From: [Leptolyngbya] sp. JSC-1
Lineage (GTDB): Bacteria; Cyanobacteriota; Cyanobacteriia; Elainellales; Elainellaceae
DNA length: 64,000 nt
Direction: 5' to 3'
NCBI GenBank assembly: GCA_000733415.1
Contig: KL662191.1
Coordinates: 4,716,096 to 4,780,095, forward strand
The notes below the pieces were generated by a model. It made no database searches. It saw only the letters and a program-made list of their open reading frames with translations, and was not told where the DNA came from. A program made the translations under genes and the position numbers. This document shows, in pieces, positions 34,768-42,998 of this stretch (its first letter is position 1; each line of letters starts with the position of its first letter).

Positions 34768-35880
34768 CTAAGCAGAAAGCCTGAGTACGTTATAGGTATC
34801 AATGGCCTCAGCTTGGAGCTGGGTAATCGCATCGTGCAGGGCTTCTGGAACTGGTAGCCCCACCGTGGTCAGCATGGTTTTGATCCGATAACGCCAATCA
34901 TGCCTCAGCATGCACTCCTGCTGGTTGCGTCTGGCATTGAGAGCCAGGGTGGTTTCATCGGCTAGTAGGGCCTCAAAGAAGGGAATCCAGTCTGTAGGAG
35001 TATCTGGAATCTCGATGGTGCTGTTCTCCCAATCCATGAGTTCCTGAACGCCCTGCTCGAACGGTTGTTTGCCAACGATGGTGCAGCCTGCGGCCCAAGC
35101 TTCAAACCAGCGATATAGCAGCGGCGAGTGACCGTTGAACCGAGATAAACGGCTCGCTTCAAAGCAAAGGCTGATTTTGGAGCGGCTCAACAGCTTCCGC
35201 ATTAGGGTGATATGCTCTCGTGGGTTCTCGACTTCCCCCGTTGTAAAAGTAGAGTGGAAGTACATCCGTTCGGTTGAGCCTTGGTTGAAGTGGGCCTGTA
35301 GACAGCGGTGAACTGCTTCGTTGCCGCGACCATAACTGATGATGTCAATCCAGCGGTGAGTGCCCGAAGCGTAGGATTTGGTGGTATTGGCTCCCAGGGG
35401 CAAAAATGTCGTGCTGATAGAGCTAATTTTGGAAATCTCAGTTGCTAACTCCTGGCTGATGACAAACAGATGATCTAACCAGGCTGCAATGGTGGGATCG
35501 AGCCAGGTTGGCTTAAACCCGTCGAGCAGGTAGGCAATCCGCAAATCAAATTGCTTCAGCAGTGGGGTAATCGTCAGCAGTGCTTGCAGAAAATTAGGCG
35601 TGAGGCCAATCACCAACAGTACATTCGTGCCTTGAGGCAGCGTCGGCAGATGCTGTAGTTTGTACCAGTGCTTCAGCAACCGATTCAATCGCAGCTCAAA
35701 GGGTTCCAGGTTGTCTTCAGGAATACCAAGCTGATGCAGCCATTTCAGGGGGAAAATTTTTTCTGGATAAATCAGAGTTGGATTGAGTACTTCTGTCAGG
35801 GTTTCCTCAAGGCTGTGGTTAACCGACCAGCCAACATGGCTACCCTTATGCCCTAGTTCTGACAGAACAAATAAATTCAT
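34768..35880 (-). CDS. Glycosyltransferase family 1-like protein
   Basis: The product has 370 residues. The C-terminal half has GT-B features: ISYGRGNEAVHR, then the acceptor/donor stretch ARRLSRF-like region and YRWFEAWAAGCTIVG, which resembles the nucleotide-sugar site of family 1 enzymes. The N-terminal half is less conserved and has no signal peptide or membrane segment. The sugar and acceptor are unknown, and no polysaccharide genes are nearby. The family assignment is by pattern only. Confidence 0.65.
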   Translation of the reverse strand: MNLFVLSELGHKGSHVGWSVNHSLEETLTEVLNPTLIYPEKIFPLKWLHQLGIPEDNLEPFELRLNRLLKHWYKLQHLPTLPQGTNVLLVIGLTPNFLQALLTITPLLKQFDLRIAYLLDGFKPTWLDPTIAAWLDHLFVISQELATEISKISSISTTFLPLGANTTKSYASGTHRWIDIISYGRGNEAVHRCLQAHFNQGSTERMYFHSTFTTGEVENPREHITLMRKLLSRSKISLCFEASRLSRFNGHSPLLYRWFEAWAAGCTIVGKQPFEQGVQELMDWENSTIEIPDTPTDWIPFFEALLADETTLALNARRNQQECMLRHDWRYRIKTMLTTVGLPVPEALHDAITQLQAEAIDTYNVLRLSA

Positions 35881-36523
35881 GCTTACCCTCGGTCAAGGCT
35901 AGATGCAAAATGGATAGGGAATAGGCAGCCATCAAAAGCAGCTCTGATTGTGAATATTGGCTCAACAGGGATGCTCCTGGCTCCAACACCTCGTGTTTGG
36001 TTTCCTGCTCGAATTTAGCCTGAAAACTGGTTAAGGTGCTGCTGCCAGAAGAGATATTCGAGGTTGGAGGTTCGGATTTGCTCGCTGAAGAGCGATGGGC
36101 AACTTGCTCGAAACCCAGTTAGGTTTGAGAGCAAAATCGAAGTTTGGAACACTATTGATTGGTCTACTAATGATCTACGTCTACCCGCTCTTCAGATACG
36201 GAAAGTATTTAAAAGTATCAAGAAGGCGTGTATCCAAATCAGAGGAAGAGTTGGCCTAGTACTACCAGCTCCTTGAGTTCAACACACGAGACACCCTGAT
36301 AATTTCCCACAACATGATTTGTAGAGTTTCAACATTCTAGTGGGGATCACGCAGGAAGAGCGTTTAAGCGCTACCTCTTTATTCAAAATTGAAGTGTCAA
36401 TAAAAAGATCGATTCTCAAATTGACATCTGCTCTAGATTGCTCTAGCTGGCTCAGATGGGTGCTTATTGACGCCGCCTCTCCGTTGATATAGAGGAGATC
36501 ATATAGACTGCATAGAAATAGAT
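35881..36523. other. Intergenic region between glycosyltransferase and purD
   Basis: These 643 bases hold no supported gene. An open frame at 36064-36276 has no family features. A weak hairpin AGCG/CGCT lies near 36360-36380. The glycosyltransferase promoter should lie at the left end. Confidence 0.5.
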
Positions 36524-37834
36524 CTAGCGTTGAGTGGGATTCAGTTGAGGATTGTTTGTATAGTTCACGGCTCGGTGAGCAATATCGCGGCGGTAGTACA
36601 TTCCTTCAAGCTGGAGGCACTCAATCGCGGTATAAACTTGCGTCAAAGCCTCCCGAATTGACGGGCCAACAGCAGTAACGCCCAAAACTCGCCCTCCATC
36701 GCTCACTACCTGCTGTTGCTTCAGTTTAGTGCCAGCATGAAATACGGTAGCCCCGGCTGTTTCGGCCTGACTGATGCCGCCGATCACATCCCCTTTGCGA
36801 TAGCTGCCCGGATAGCCCTGGGCGGCCACCACTACACAAACGGCTGCTCCCGAATTCCAGCTCAAGGGTGGCAGTTGCTCTAGTTTTTGCTGGGCACAAG
36901 CTAACAAAACTGCATCGAGTGGTGTTTCGAGTAAGGGTAAAACAGCCTGAGTCTCTGGATCGCCAAAGCGGCAGTTGAATTCGATCACTTTGGGATCGCC
37001 TTCTGGCGTAATCATCAACCCCGCATACAGGACACCCCGATAGTCGATGCCGCGTTTTCGCAGAGCCGCCAGGGTTGGCTCAAGAATTTCCTGTTGGATC
37101 CGCTCCATTAGAGCGGGTGAAACGATCGGGGTGGGGGCATAGGCTCCCATGCCGCCTGTATTGGGGCCAGTATCGCCTTCGCCAATTCGCTTGTGGTCTT
37201 GAGCAGGCAAAAGGGGCCGAACTGTGATTCCGTCGGTGATTGCTAAAACCGAAACTTCCTGTCCGTTCAGGCATTCTTCGATCACAATTTGCTGTCCGGC
37301 AGCGCCAAACTGACCACCAAAGGCAGCTTCAATCGCTTCAATCGCTTCCTCAATCGTGGCGGCAACCGTGACGCCTTTTCCGGCGGCTAAGCCATCGGCT
37401 TTGATCACAATCGGGGCACCAGTGGTTTTGACATAGGCAATCGCCAGTTCTACTGTGGTGAATACCTGAGCGGCGGCGGTAGGAATTTTAGCCTCTTGCA
37501 TCAAGGCTTTTGCCCAAGCTTTGCTGGCCTCAATTTGAGCACCCGCCTGTGTAGGACCAAATACTGTTAGACCCTGACTTTGCAGGTAATCGGTGATCCC
37601 GGCGGCTAAAGGTGCTTCCGGACCCACCACAACTAGCCCAATATTATTAACCAAGGCAAATCGGCCAATACCTTCAAAATCCGTACTAGACAAGGCCAAA
37701 TTGCGACAGCGAGGCAGTGTGGCTGTGCCGCCATTTCCTGGAATACAAAATACCTCTTGCACCCGTTCAGACTGCAAAAGCTTCCAAGCAAGGGCATGTT
37801 CGCGCCCACCGCTGCCAACTACCAAGACTTTCAC
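36524..37834 (-). CDS. purD: Phosphoribosylamine-glycine ligase
   Basis: A GTG at 37834 directly before KVLVVGSGGREHALAW gives 436 residues, the normal length; an ATG at 37882 would add 16 untypical residues. ATP-grasp features include VVIKADGLAAGKGV and the metal site VIEFNCRFGDPETQ; the substrate loop GANTGGMGAYAP-like segment (PNTGGMGAYAPTP) is also present. It makes glycinamide ribonucleotide, the second step of purine synthesis. It stands alone here, as purine genes often do in cyanobacteria. Confidence 0.95.
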   Translation of the reverse strand: MKVLVVGSGGREHALAWKLLQSERVQEVFCIPGNGGTATLPRCRNLALSSTDFEGIGRFALVNNIGLVVVGPEAPLAAGITDYLQSQGLTVFGPTQAGAQIEASKAWAKALMQEAKIPTAAAQVFTTVELAIAYVKTTGAPIVIKADGLAAGKGVTVAATIEEAIEAIEAAFGGQFGAAGQQIVIEECLNGQEVSVLAITDGITVRPLLPAQDHKRIGEGDTGPNTGGMGAYAPTPIVSPALMERIQQEILEPTLAALRKRGIDYRGVLYAGLMITPEGDPKVIEFNCRFGDPETQAVLPLLETPLDAVLLACAQQKLEQLPPLSWNSGAAVCVVVAAQGYPGSYRKGDVIGGISQAETAGATVFHAGTKLKQQQVVSDGGRVLGVTAVGPSIREALTQVYTAIECLQLEGMYYRRDIAHRAVNYTNNPQLNPTQR

Positions 37835-38004
37835 GCTCTCACCCTCACTGGAACTGTGCTTGAAGTCGCAACAAAACTGCAACTGATTATGTCATACCAT
37901 CGAGATGGTTCCCTAGTCAGGGCAATTGATTTTCCGGATTAATCCGGCCTTTTAACTCAGCTTATTCAATCAAAGCCCATTCAAGTTCATTCAAGACAAG
38001 CCCA

Positions 38005-39345
38005 ATGCTACAACTTTGCTTTAGGTTCCTGCGCTATCGGCAGTTGAGTGTTCAAACAAATTTAAAAAACTGGCGGCGGAGTATGGTAACGCTCGGATTT
38101 CTGCTGCCTCTGATTGGCTCTGTCAGCTATGCTCAAACGCCTTCTAACCTGGAACCCACCCCCGAAACCGCTCCTGAGGGGACGCCCCCTTCCCCATCGC
38201 CCTCCCTCTCCTCCCCTCCCCCCCTCCCCCCCGCTCCCGTCCCGGATGGCACCGTCCTCAATCCCCTCGAACCCCAGCCCGATCCGCTGCTGCCAGAAAT
38301 GGTGGTGGATCGGCCCCTCAATTCCCAGGAAAAAAATGTGCTGCGGGCGGCCTTGAATGAATTGCAAGCCCAAGCTGAAGCAAGATTACAGGCGGGTGAT
38401 TTGCCGGGGGCCTTGGAGCTATGGAATCGGGAATTGCGGCTGCGGCGGTATCTAGGCCCCGAAGAAGAAGTGGCAGCCCTGACGCGAGTCGGAGAAGTGG
38501 CATGGCGAGAAAGTCAGGCCACCGAATTGCGCTTTATTACCCTGCGGCTAGAGCAAATCGAGCAGGAAGTGTCGGCTCAGCCGGAACCTAACTATGACCT
38601 GCTGTTGACTCTGGCCCAAGCCTACCAGACTGTGCGAGCGCGGAACCAGTCGGTAGCGCTTTATCAGAAATTGCTAGAGCGGGCTAAACAGCAGCAAAAT
38701 ACGGCTCAGCAGCAGCAAATTTTGACCGCCGTTGCCGAACAGCATCTTGGCTGGTTTGACTACCCCAACGCTGCCCTCGCCTACGAGGAGTTGCTGACCC
38801 TGGCCCGCTCAACCGGCGATCGAGCGACTGAGGTGACGGCGCTGGAAAAATTGGCGTACATCTACAAACAAAACAACCAGCCGGAACTGGCGATTACTGC
38901 GCAGCAGCAGTTGGTGGAATCCTATCAAAAGCAGAATAACTTTGTGCCGATTCCGGCGCTTAAAATTGCCATTGCCGATAGCTATGTGCTGCTGAATCGG
39001 CCTGACTTTGCCGCTACAAATTACCAGGAAGCGTTTGCGGTGGCTCGCTCGGTGCAGCAATATGCCTATGCCAGTGATGCGCTCTCTAAACTGGCAACCC
39101 TCTATCGCTCGCTGAACCGCCTTGATGACGCCCTGATTGTTTACCAGCTCTTGCTGGATGTAGAACGCCAGTCCTACAACTCGTTTGGCATGATGACGAC
39201 CTATGATCAACTGGGACAGCTCCACCGCGATCGGGGAGACAACCCTCAAGCGCTGGCGGCTTTTCAGCAGGGGTTGCAGATTGCTCAGCAATTAAACTAC
39301 AGGGTGGACTATTTCAATCAGCAAATTCAGCAGATCGCCCAGTAG
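38005..39345 (+). CDS. Secreted TPR-repeat protein with proline-rich linker
   Basis: The product has 446 residues. A hydrophobic signal segment near 27-43 (MVTLGFLLPLIGSVSYA) may be the real start (ATG at 38083). A Pro/Ser-rich stretch of about 45 residues, coded by C-rich repeat DNA (38160-38245), follows. From 115 on there are five to six tetratricopeptide-like units, for example GDLPGALELWNRELRL, DYPNAALAYEELLTLA and DNPQALAAFQQGLQIA. TPR proteins act as scaffolds; its partner in the periplasm or thylakoid lumen is unknown. Confidence 0.82.
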   Translation: MLQLCFRFLRYRQLSVQTNLKNWRRSMVTLGFLLPLIGSVSYAQTPSNLEPTPETAPEGTPPSPSPSLSSPPPLPPAPVPDGTVLNPLEPQPDPLLPEMVVDRPLNSQEKNVLRAALNELQAQAEARLQAGDLPGALELWNRELRLRRYLGPEEEVAALTRVGEVAWRESQATELRFITLRLEQIEQEVSAQPEPNYDLLLTLAQAYQTVRARNQSVALYQKLLERAKQQQNTAQQQQILTAVAEQHLGWFDYPNAALAYEELLTLARSTGDRATEVTALEKLAYIYKQNNQPELAITAQQQLVESYQKQNNFVPIPALKIAIADSYVLLNRPDFAATNYQEAFAVARSVQQYAYASDALSKLATLYRSLNRLDDALIVYQLLLDVERQSYNSFGMMTTYDQLGQLHRDRGDNPQALAAFQQGLQIAQQLNYRVDYFNQQIQQIAQ

Positions 39346-39387
39346 ATGATGTCGGTAATGTCGGTAATGTCGGTGATGAATGGACGG

Positions 39388-39585
39388 TTAAGCTCGGTTT
39401 TGAACTGGATCGCGCAGGAAGTCAATCACGACGGCTAAAAAATGTTCAAACTGAGCTACCTTCACTCGCTGTTGCATTTCGATGAACAGCTCAGGCCGCT
39501 GAGGCTGACTAACGAGCATGGTCAAGTAGACAGCGGAGGTGATTACAATCGCTTGAACCAGTTTATTCAGCATATTATTCAGCAT
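39388..39585 (-). CDS. Small membrane protein, unknown function
   Basis: The ATG at 39585 follows a strong GAGGAGAG by six bases and gives 65 residues, with one membrane helix (LVQAIVITSAVYLTMLVS) and a soluble tail ending VVIDFLRDPVQNRA. No family was recognised. The good ribosome binding site is the main reason for accepting it. Confidence 0.6.
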   Translation of the reverse strand: MLNNMLNKLVQAIVITSAVYLTMLVSQPQRPELFIEMQQRVKVAQFEHFLAVVIDFLRDPVQNRA

Positions 39586-39942
39586 GACAAACTCTCCTCT
39601 ACCACAGCCCATATAATGCGCTCTAAAACAAGTACGGGCATCCGCACTTCAACCCATTTTTAAAGTTAGCGATACTTAACTGCTTGCGGATAGCAGCTCA
39701 GAAAATACACGAGTCCTCATCTTAAGTTTGCGATCATAGCGGATACAACGGGAGATTGACATTTTGATGATTAGGCCAATCGCTAATCAGATGGTCAATC
39801 AGAGGACTGAATCCAATTTTAGAATCCTTCAAAACCGAGAGTTCAGTTTAGTTCAGACTTGCAGCAGGGGAATTCACCCGATAAGTTGAATAAGTAAGAT
39901 ACACATTTAAAACTTTAAAACCTCTTAGAATTAGAAGCCTGC
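39586..39942. other. Intergenic region before the rhodanese gene
   Basis: No gene, RNA or repeat was recognised in these 357 bases. They separate divergent genes and should contain both promoters. Confidence 0.5.
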
Positions 39943-40299
39943 ATGTTTTCAGCGTCCTTCAACCCACCCATTGCTGCCATCAGCGTTACCGAATTAGCAG
40001 AGCGGATGACAACCCAGCCCGGTCTTCAATTGATTGATGTACGTGAGCCAGATGAAGTGGCGATTGTCAAAATTGACGGATTTGTTAACTTGCCCTTGAG
40101 TCAATTCGCGAATTGGTCGGGACAGATTCAGACCCAGTTTGACCCCCATGCCGAAACTATTGTGCTGTGTCATCACGGAATTCGTTCCGCTCAGATGTGT
40201 CAATGGTTACAGCATCAAGGCTTTACCTGTGTCAAAAACGTGACTGGTGGAATTGAGGAATATGCGGCAGTTGTGGATTCCACCCTTGCTCGCTACTGA
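39943..40299 (+). CDS. Rhodanese-like domain protein
   Basis: The product has 118 residues, one rhodanese domain. The active-site loop is CHHGIRS with Cys76, and the start LIDVREPDEVA and the end KNVTGGIEEYA are typical. It should carry sulfur as a Cys persulfide. The acceptor is unknown; single-domain members often pass sulfur to other enzymes. Confidence 0.92.
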   Translation: MFSASFNPPIAAISVTELAERMTTQPGLQLIDVREPDEVAIVKIDGFVNLPLSQFANWSGQIQTQFDPHAETIVLCHHGIRSAQMCQWLQHQGFTCVKNVTGGIEEYAAVVDSTLARY

Positions 40300-40509
40300 G
40301 GCTGACCCAAGGCTGACCTGAAGCTCGAAACAAGGCGCATGCTTTGCCGAAACTGAACAAACGGCACCCCAAAACCAGCTCAACCCGATTACAGTAGTGT
40401 CATAGGTGCTAGCATCACTGGTTCAGTGGGTTTGGATAGATCAATCTAAATCTGGCTGGATTTGAATTTAGAATCTGTTCGATAAATAAATCTGTTTATT
40501 GTTTCTACT

Positions 40510-41610
40510 ATGTCCACGCCATTCAAGCTCAGCGCTCGTCAACAACAGGTGCTTGGAGCCACAGTTCGTCACTATATTGCCACTGCTCGCCCGGTAGGGT
40601 CCGAGGCATTGGTGGACGAGTTTAATCCGCGAGTCAGTCCAGCTACGATTCGCAATGCAATGGGCTATCTGGAAAAATCTGGCCTGCTGTATCAACCCCA
40701 CACGTCAGCGGGACGGGTGCCTTCAGATTCGGGCTATCGGATTTATGTGGATCAGCTTCTGACGCCTTCAGACACAGTGGCGCGGCAGGTAGATCAGATT
40801 CTGTCAGACCAGCTCAACTGGACAGAATTGAGCATCGAAGCGCTGCTGCGGGAAGCGGCTCAAATTTTATCTACTTTGAGTGGCTACATTGCGCTGATCA
40901 CGGTGCCCCAAACCAGTCAGTCCCAACTGCGCCACTTGCAGCTCGTGCAACTCGATCCGGGTCGCGCCATGCTGATTGTTGTGTTGGATTCCTACCAAAC
41001 CCAGTCCACGCTGATGTCGTTGCCCCAGCCAGATCCGGATCATGGCTCGGATCAATCCAGTGATGCTGACCATCTTGACCGGGAACTGCAAATTCTCTCT
41101 AATTTCCTCACCGCTCATTTGCAAGGCCGTACTCTGGGCGAAATTGCCATCCTAGATTGGAGTGAGCTGGGCCGCGAGTTTGAACGCTATGGTGAATTAT
41201 TGCGCACCTCAATGGCCGAACTGAACCGCCGCTGTCAGCTCTCAGTTTCCACCCAAATCCTGATCCGAGGTGTCGCCGAGCTATTGCGCCGTCAGCCAGA
41301 GTTTTCAGAAGTGCAGCAGGTGCAAACGATCCTGCAGGTGCTAGAGTCAGAAACCGACCAGCTCTGGCCGCTGATTTTTGATACGACTGGGCTAGATGAG
41401 TCGGGCAAGCGCGTCACGGTGCGGATTGGGGCAGAAAACCCGCTGGAACCGATGCGGACTTGCGCTTTAATTTCGGCCACCTACCAGCGCGGTTCGGTGC
41501 CTGTCGGCAGTGTGGGCATGCTGGGGCCAACTCGTATGGTGTATGAGAACGCGATTGCGATTGTGGAAGCGGCAGCCAACTACCTGTCTGAGGCGTTGAG
41601 CCAGGAGTAG
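40510..41610 (+). CDS. hrcA: Heat-inducible transcription repressor HrcA
   Basis: The product has 366 residues. The N-terminal winged helix (SARQQQVLGATVRHYIATARPVGS, split by a turn; then SPATIRNAMGYLEKSGLL and HTSAGRVPSDSGYR) is highly typical. The C-terminal domain ends with GSVGMLGPTRMVYENAI. HrcA represses chaperone genes through CIRCE elements. No CIRCE motif (TTAGCACTC-N9-GAGTGCTAA) was found upstream or elsewhere in the window, so its targets are elsewhere. It is followed by chlG on the same strand. Confidence 0.95.
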   Translation: MSTPFKLSARQQQVLGATVRHYIATARPVGSEALVDEFNPRVSPATIRNAMGYLEKSGLLYQPHTSAGRVPSDSGYRIYVDQLLTPSDTVARQVDQILSDQLNWTELSIEALLREAAQILSTLSGYIALITVPQTSQSQLRHLQLVQLDPGRAMLIVVLDSYQTQSTLMSLPQPDPDHGSDQSSDADHLDRELQILSNFLTAHLQGRTLGEIAILDWSELGREFERYGELLRTSMAELNRRCQLSVSTQILIRGVAELLRRQPEFSEVQQVQTILQVLESETDQLWPLIFDTTGLDESGKRVTVRIGAENPLEPMRTCALISATYQRGSVPVGSVGMLGPTRMVYENAIAIVEAAANYLSEALSQE

Positions 41611-41720
41611 GGGCAGCAGAACAACTGAAGTGCAAACTTGGCTTCAGAGTCGCTCACAATAATGCGGTAGTCTAGTAGATTGGACACGCTGTTTATCCCA
41701 GCGACATTACCTTGGTCACC

Positions 41721-42761
41721 ATGTCTGAGCCATTACTAACTCCAGAATCCAACAGTGCTTCGACCAATGCCTCAACCGTAGCGAATGGGGCACCTGACGC
41801 AACGGCGACCGATCGCAACGCCAAAGCACGCCAGCTTCTGGGTATGAAGGGAGCACAGCCCGGAGAAACCTCGATTTGGAAGATCCGCCTGCAGTTAATG
41901 AAGCCGATTACCTGGATTCCCTTGATCTGGGGTGTGGTTTGTGGCGCTGCTTCTTCTGGCCATTTCACCTGGACGATCGAGAATGTGCTGATTGCGGCGG
42001 CCTGTATGCTGCTGTCGGGGCCACTGATGACGGGTTACACCCAAACCCTAAATGACTTCTATGATCGCGAAATTGATGCAATCAACGAACCCTACCGCCC
42101 GATTCCCTCAGGTGCGATTTCGGTGCCGCAGGTGGTAGCCCAAGTTCTAATCTTACTTGGAGCAGGAATTGCCTTGGCCTATGGGCTGGATGTTTGGGCC
42201 GGTCATGAGTTTCCTACCATTACCACAATCGCAATTGGCGGTGCTTTTCTGGCCTACATCTACTCGGCTCCCCCGCTAAAGCTGAAGCAAAACGGCTGGT
42301 TGGGGAACTATGCCCTGGGCGCGAGCTATATTGCGCTGCCTTGGTGGACTGGCCACGCCTTGTTTGGCGACTTGAATTGGACGATTGTGCTGCTGACCTT
42401 GTTTTATAGCTTGGCTGGCTTGGGCATTGCCGTGGTTAACGATTTCAAGAGCGTCGAGGGCGACCAGCAGCTTGGCTTAAAGTCCTTGCCAGTCATGTTT
42501 GGGATTACAACGGCGGCCTGGATCTGCGTTTTGATGATCGATGTGTTTCAATCAGGTATCGCTGCTTACTTAATGGGAATTGGTCAAAATCTTTACGCGG
42601 TGCTGTTGATCTTGCTGATTATTCCTCAAATTACATTCCAGGATATGTACTTCCTGCGGGATCCGCTGAAGAACGATGTTAAATACCAGGCCAGCGCTCA
42701 GCCGTTTTTGGTTCTAGGCATGTTGGTAGCTGCTTTGGCGTTAGGACACGCAGGCATATGA
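41721..42761 (+). CDS. chlG: Chlorophyll synthase ChlG
   Basis: The ATG at 41721 gives 346 residues. It is a UbiA-family polyprenyltransferase with about eight membrane segments. The two Asp-rich sites are NDFYDREIDAINEPYRPIPS and NDFKSVEGDQQLGLKSLP. It attaches phytol or geranylgeraniol to chlorophyllide in the thylakoid, the last step of chlorophyll a synthesis. It is firm evidence that the host is photosynthetic. It follows hrcA by 110 bp. Confidence 0.96.
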   Translation: MSEPLLTPESNSASTNASTVANGAPDATATDRNAKARQLLGMKGAQPGETSIWKIRLQLMKPITWIPLIWGVVCGAASSGHFTWTIENVLIAAACMLLSGPLMTGYTQTLNDFYDREIDAINEPYRPIPSGAISVPQVVAQVLILLGAGIALAYGLDVWAGHEFPTITTIAIGGAFLAYIYSAPPLKLKQNGWLGNYALGASYIALPWWTGHALFGDLNWTIVLLTLFYSLAGLGIAVVNDFKSVEGDQQLGLKSLPVMFGITTAAWICVLMIDVFQSGIAAYLMGIGQNLYAVLLILLIIPQITFQDMYFLRDPLKNDVKYQASAQPFLVLGMLVAALALGHAGI

Positions 42762-42998
42762 TTACCCGATTTTTGCTGAAACAGCAAGGCGCTGCGGTTG
42801 CGTTTTATCTCAAAAGAGACTAACTTTGGATGAAGTTATATCAAGGTTGGTTCATTTTCCGGCTATAGTGCCCGATTTTTTGCCTTCCTAGCGGTATGGA
42901 CAGGCGGTACAGACATCAAGGTTTGCCCTATGCGACGTCCTAGGCAGCGAGGATTCCAGTGAGGACAACTCACGTGTAGTGGTTTGTGAGGCATTGCA

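Noticed and set aside
36064..36276. Frame of 70 codons before purD
   Set aside because: No ribosome binding site, no family features, only chance length.
40300..40509. CIRCE element upstream of hrcA
   Set aside because: The sequence was read for TTAGCACTC and its complement and none was found.
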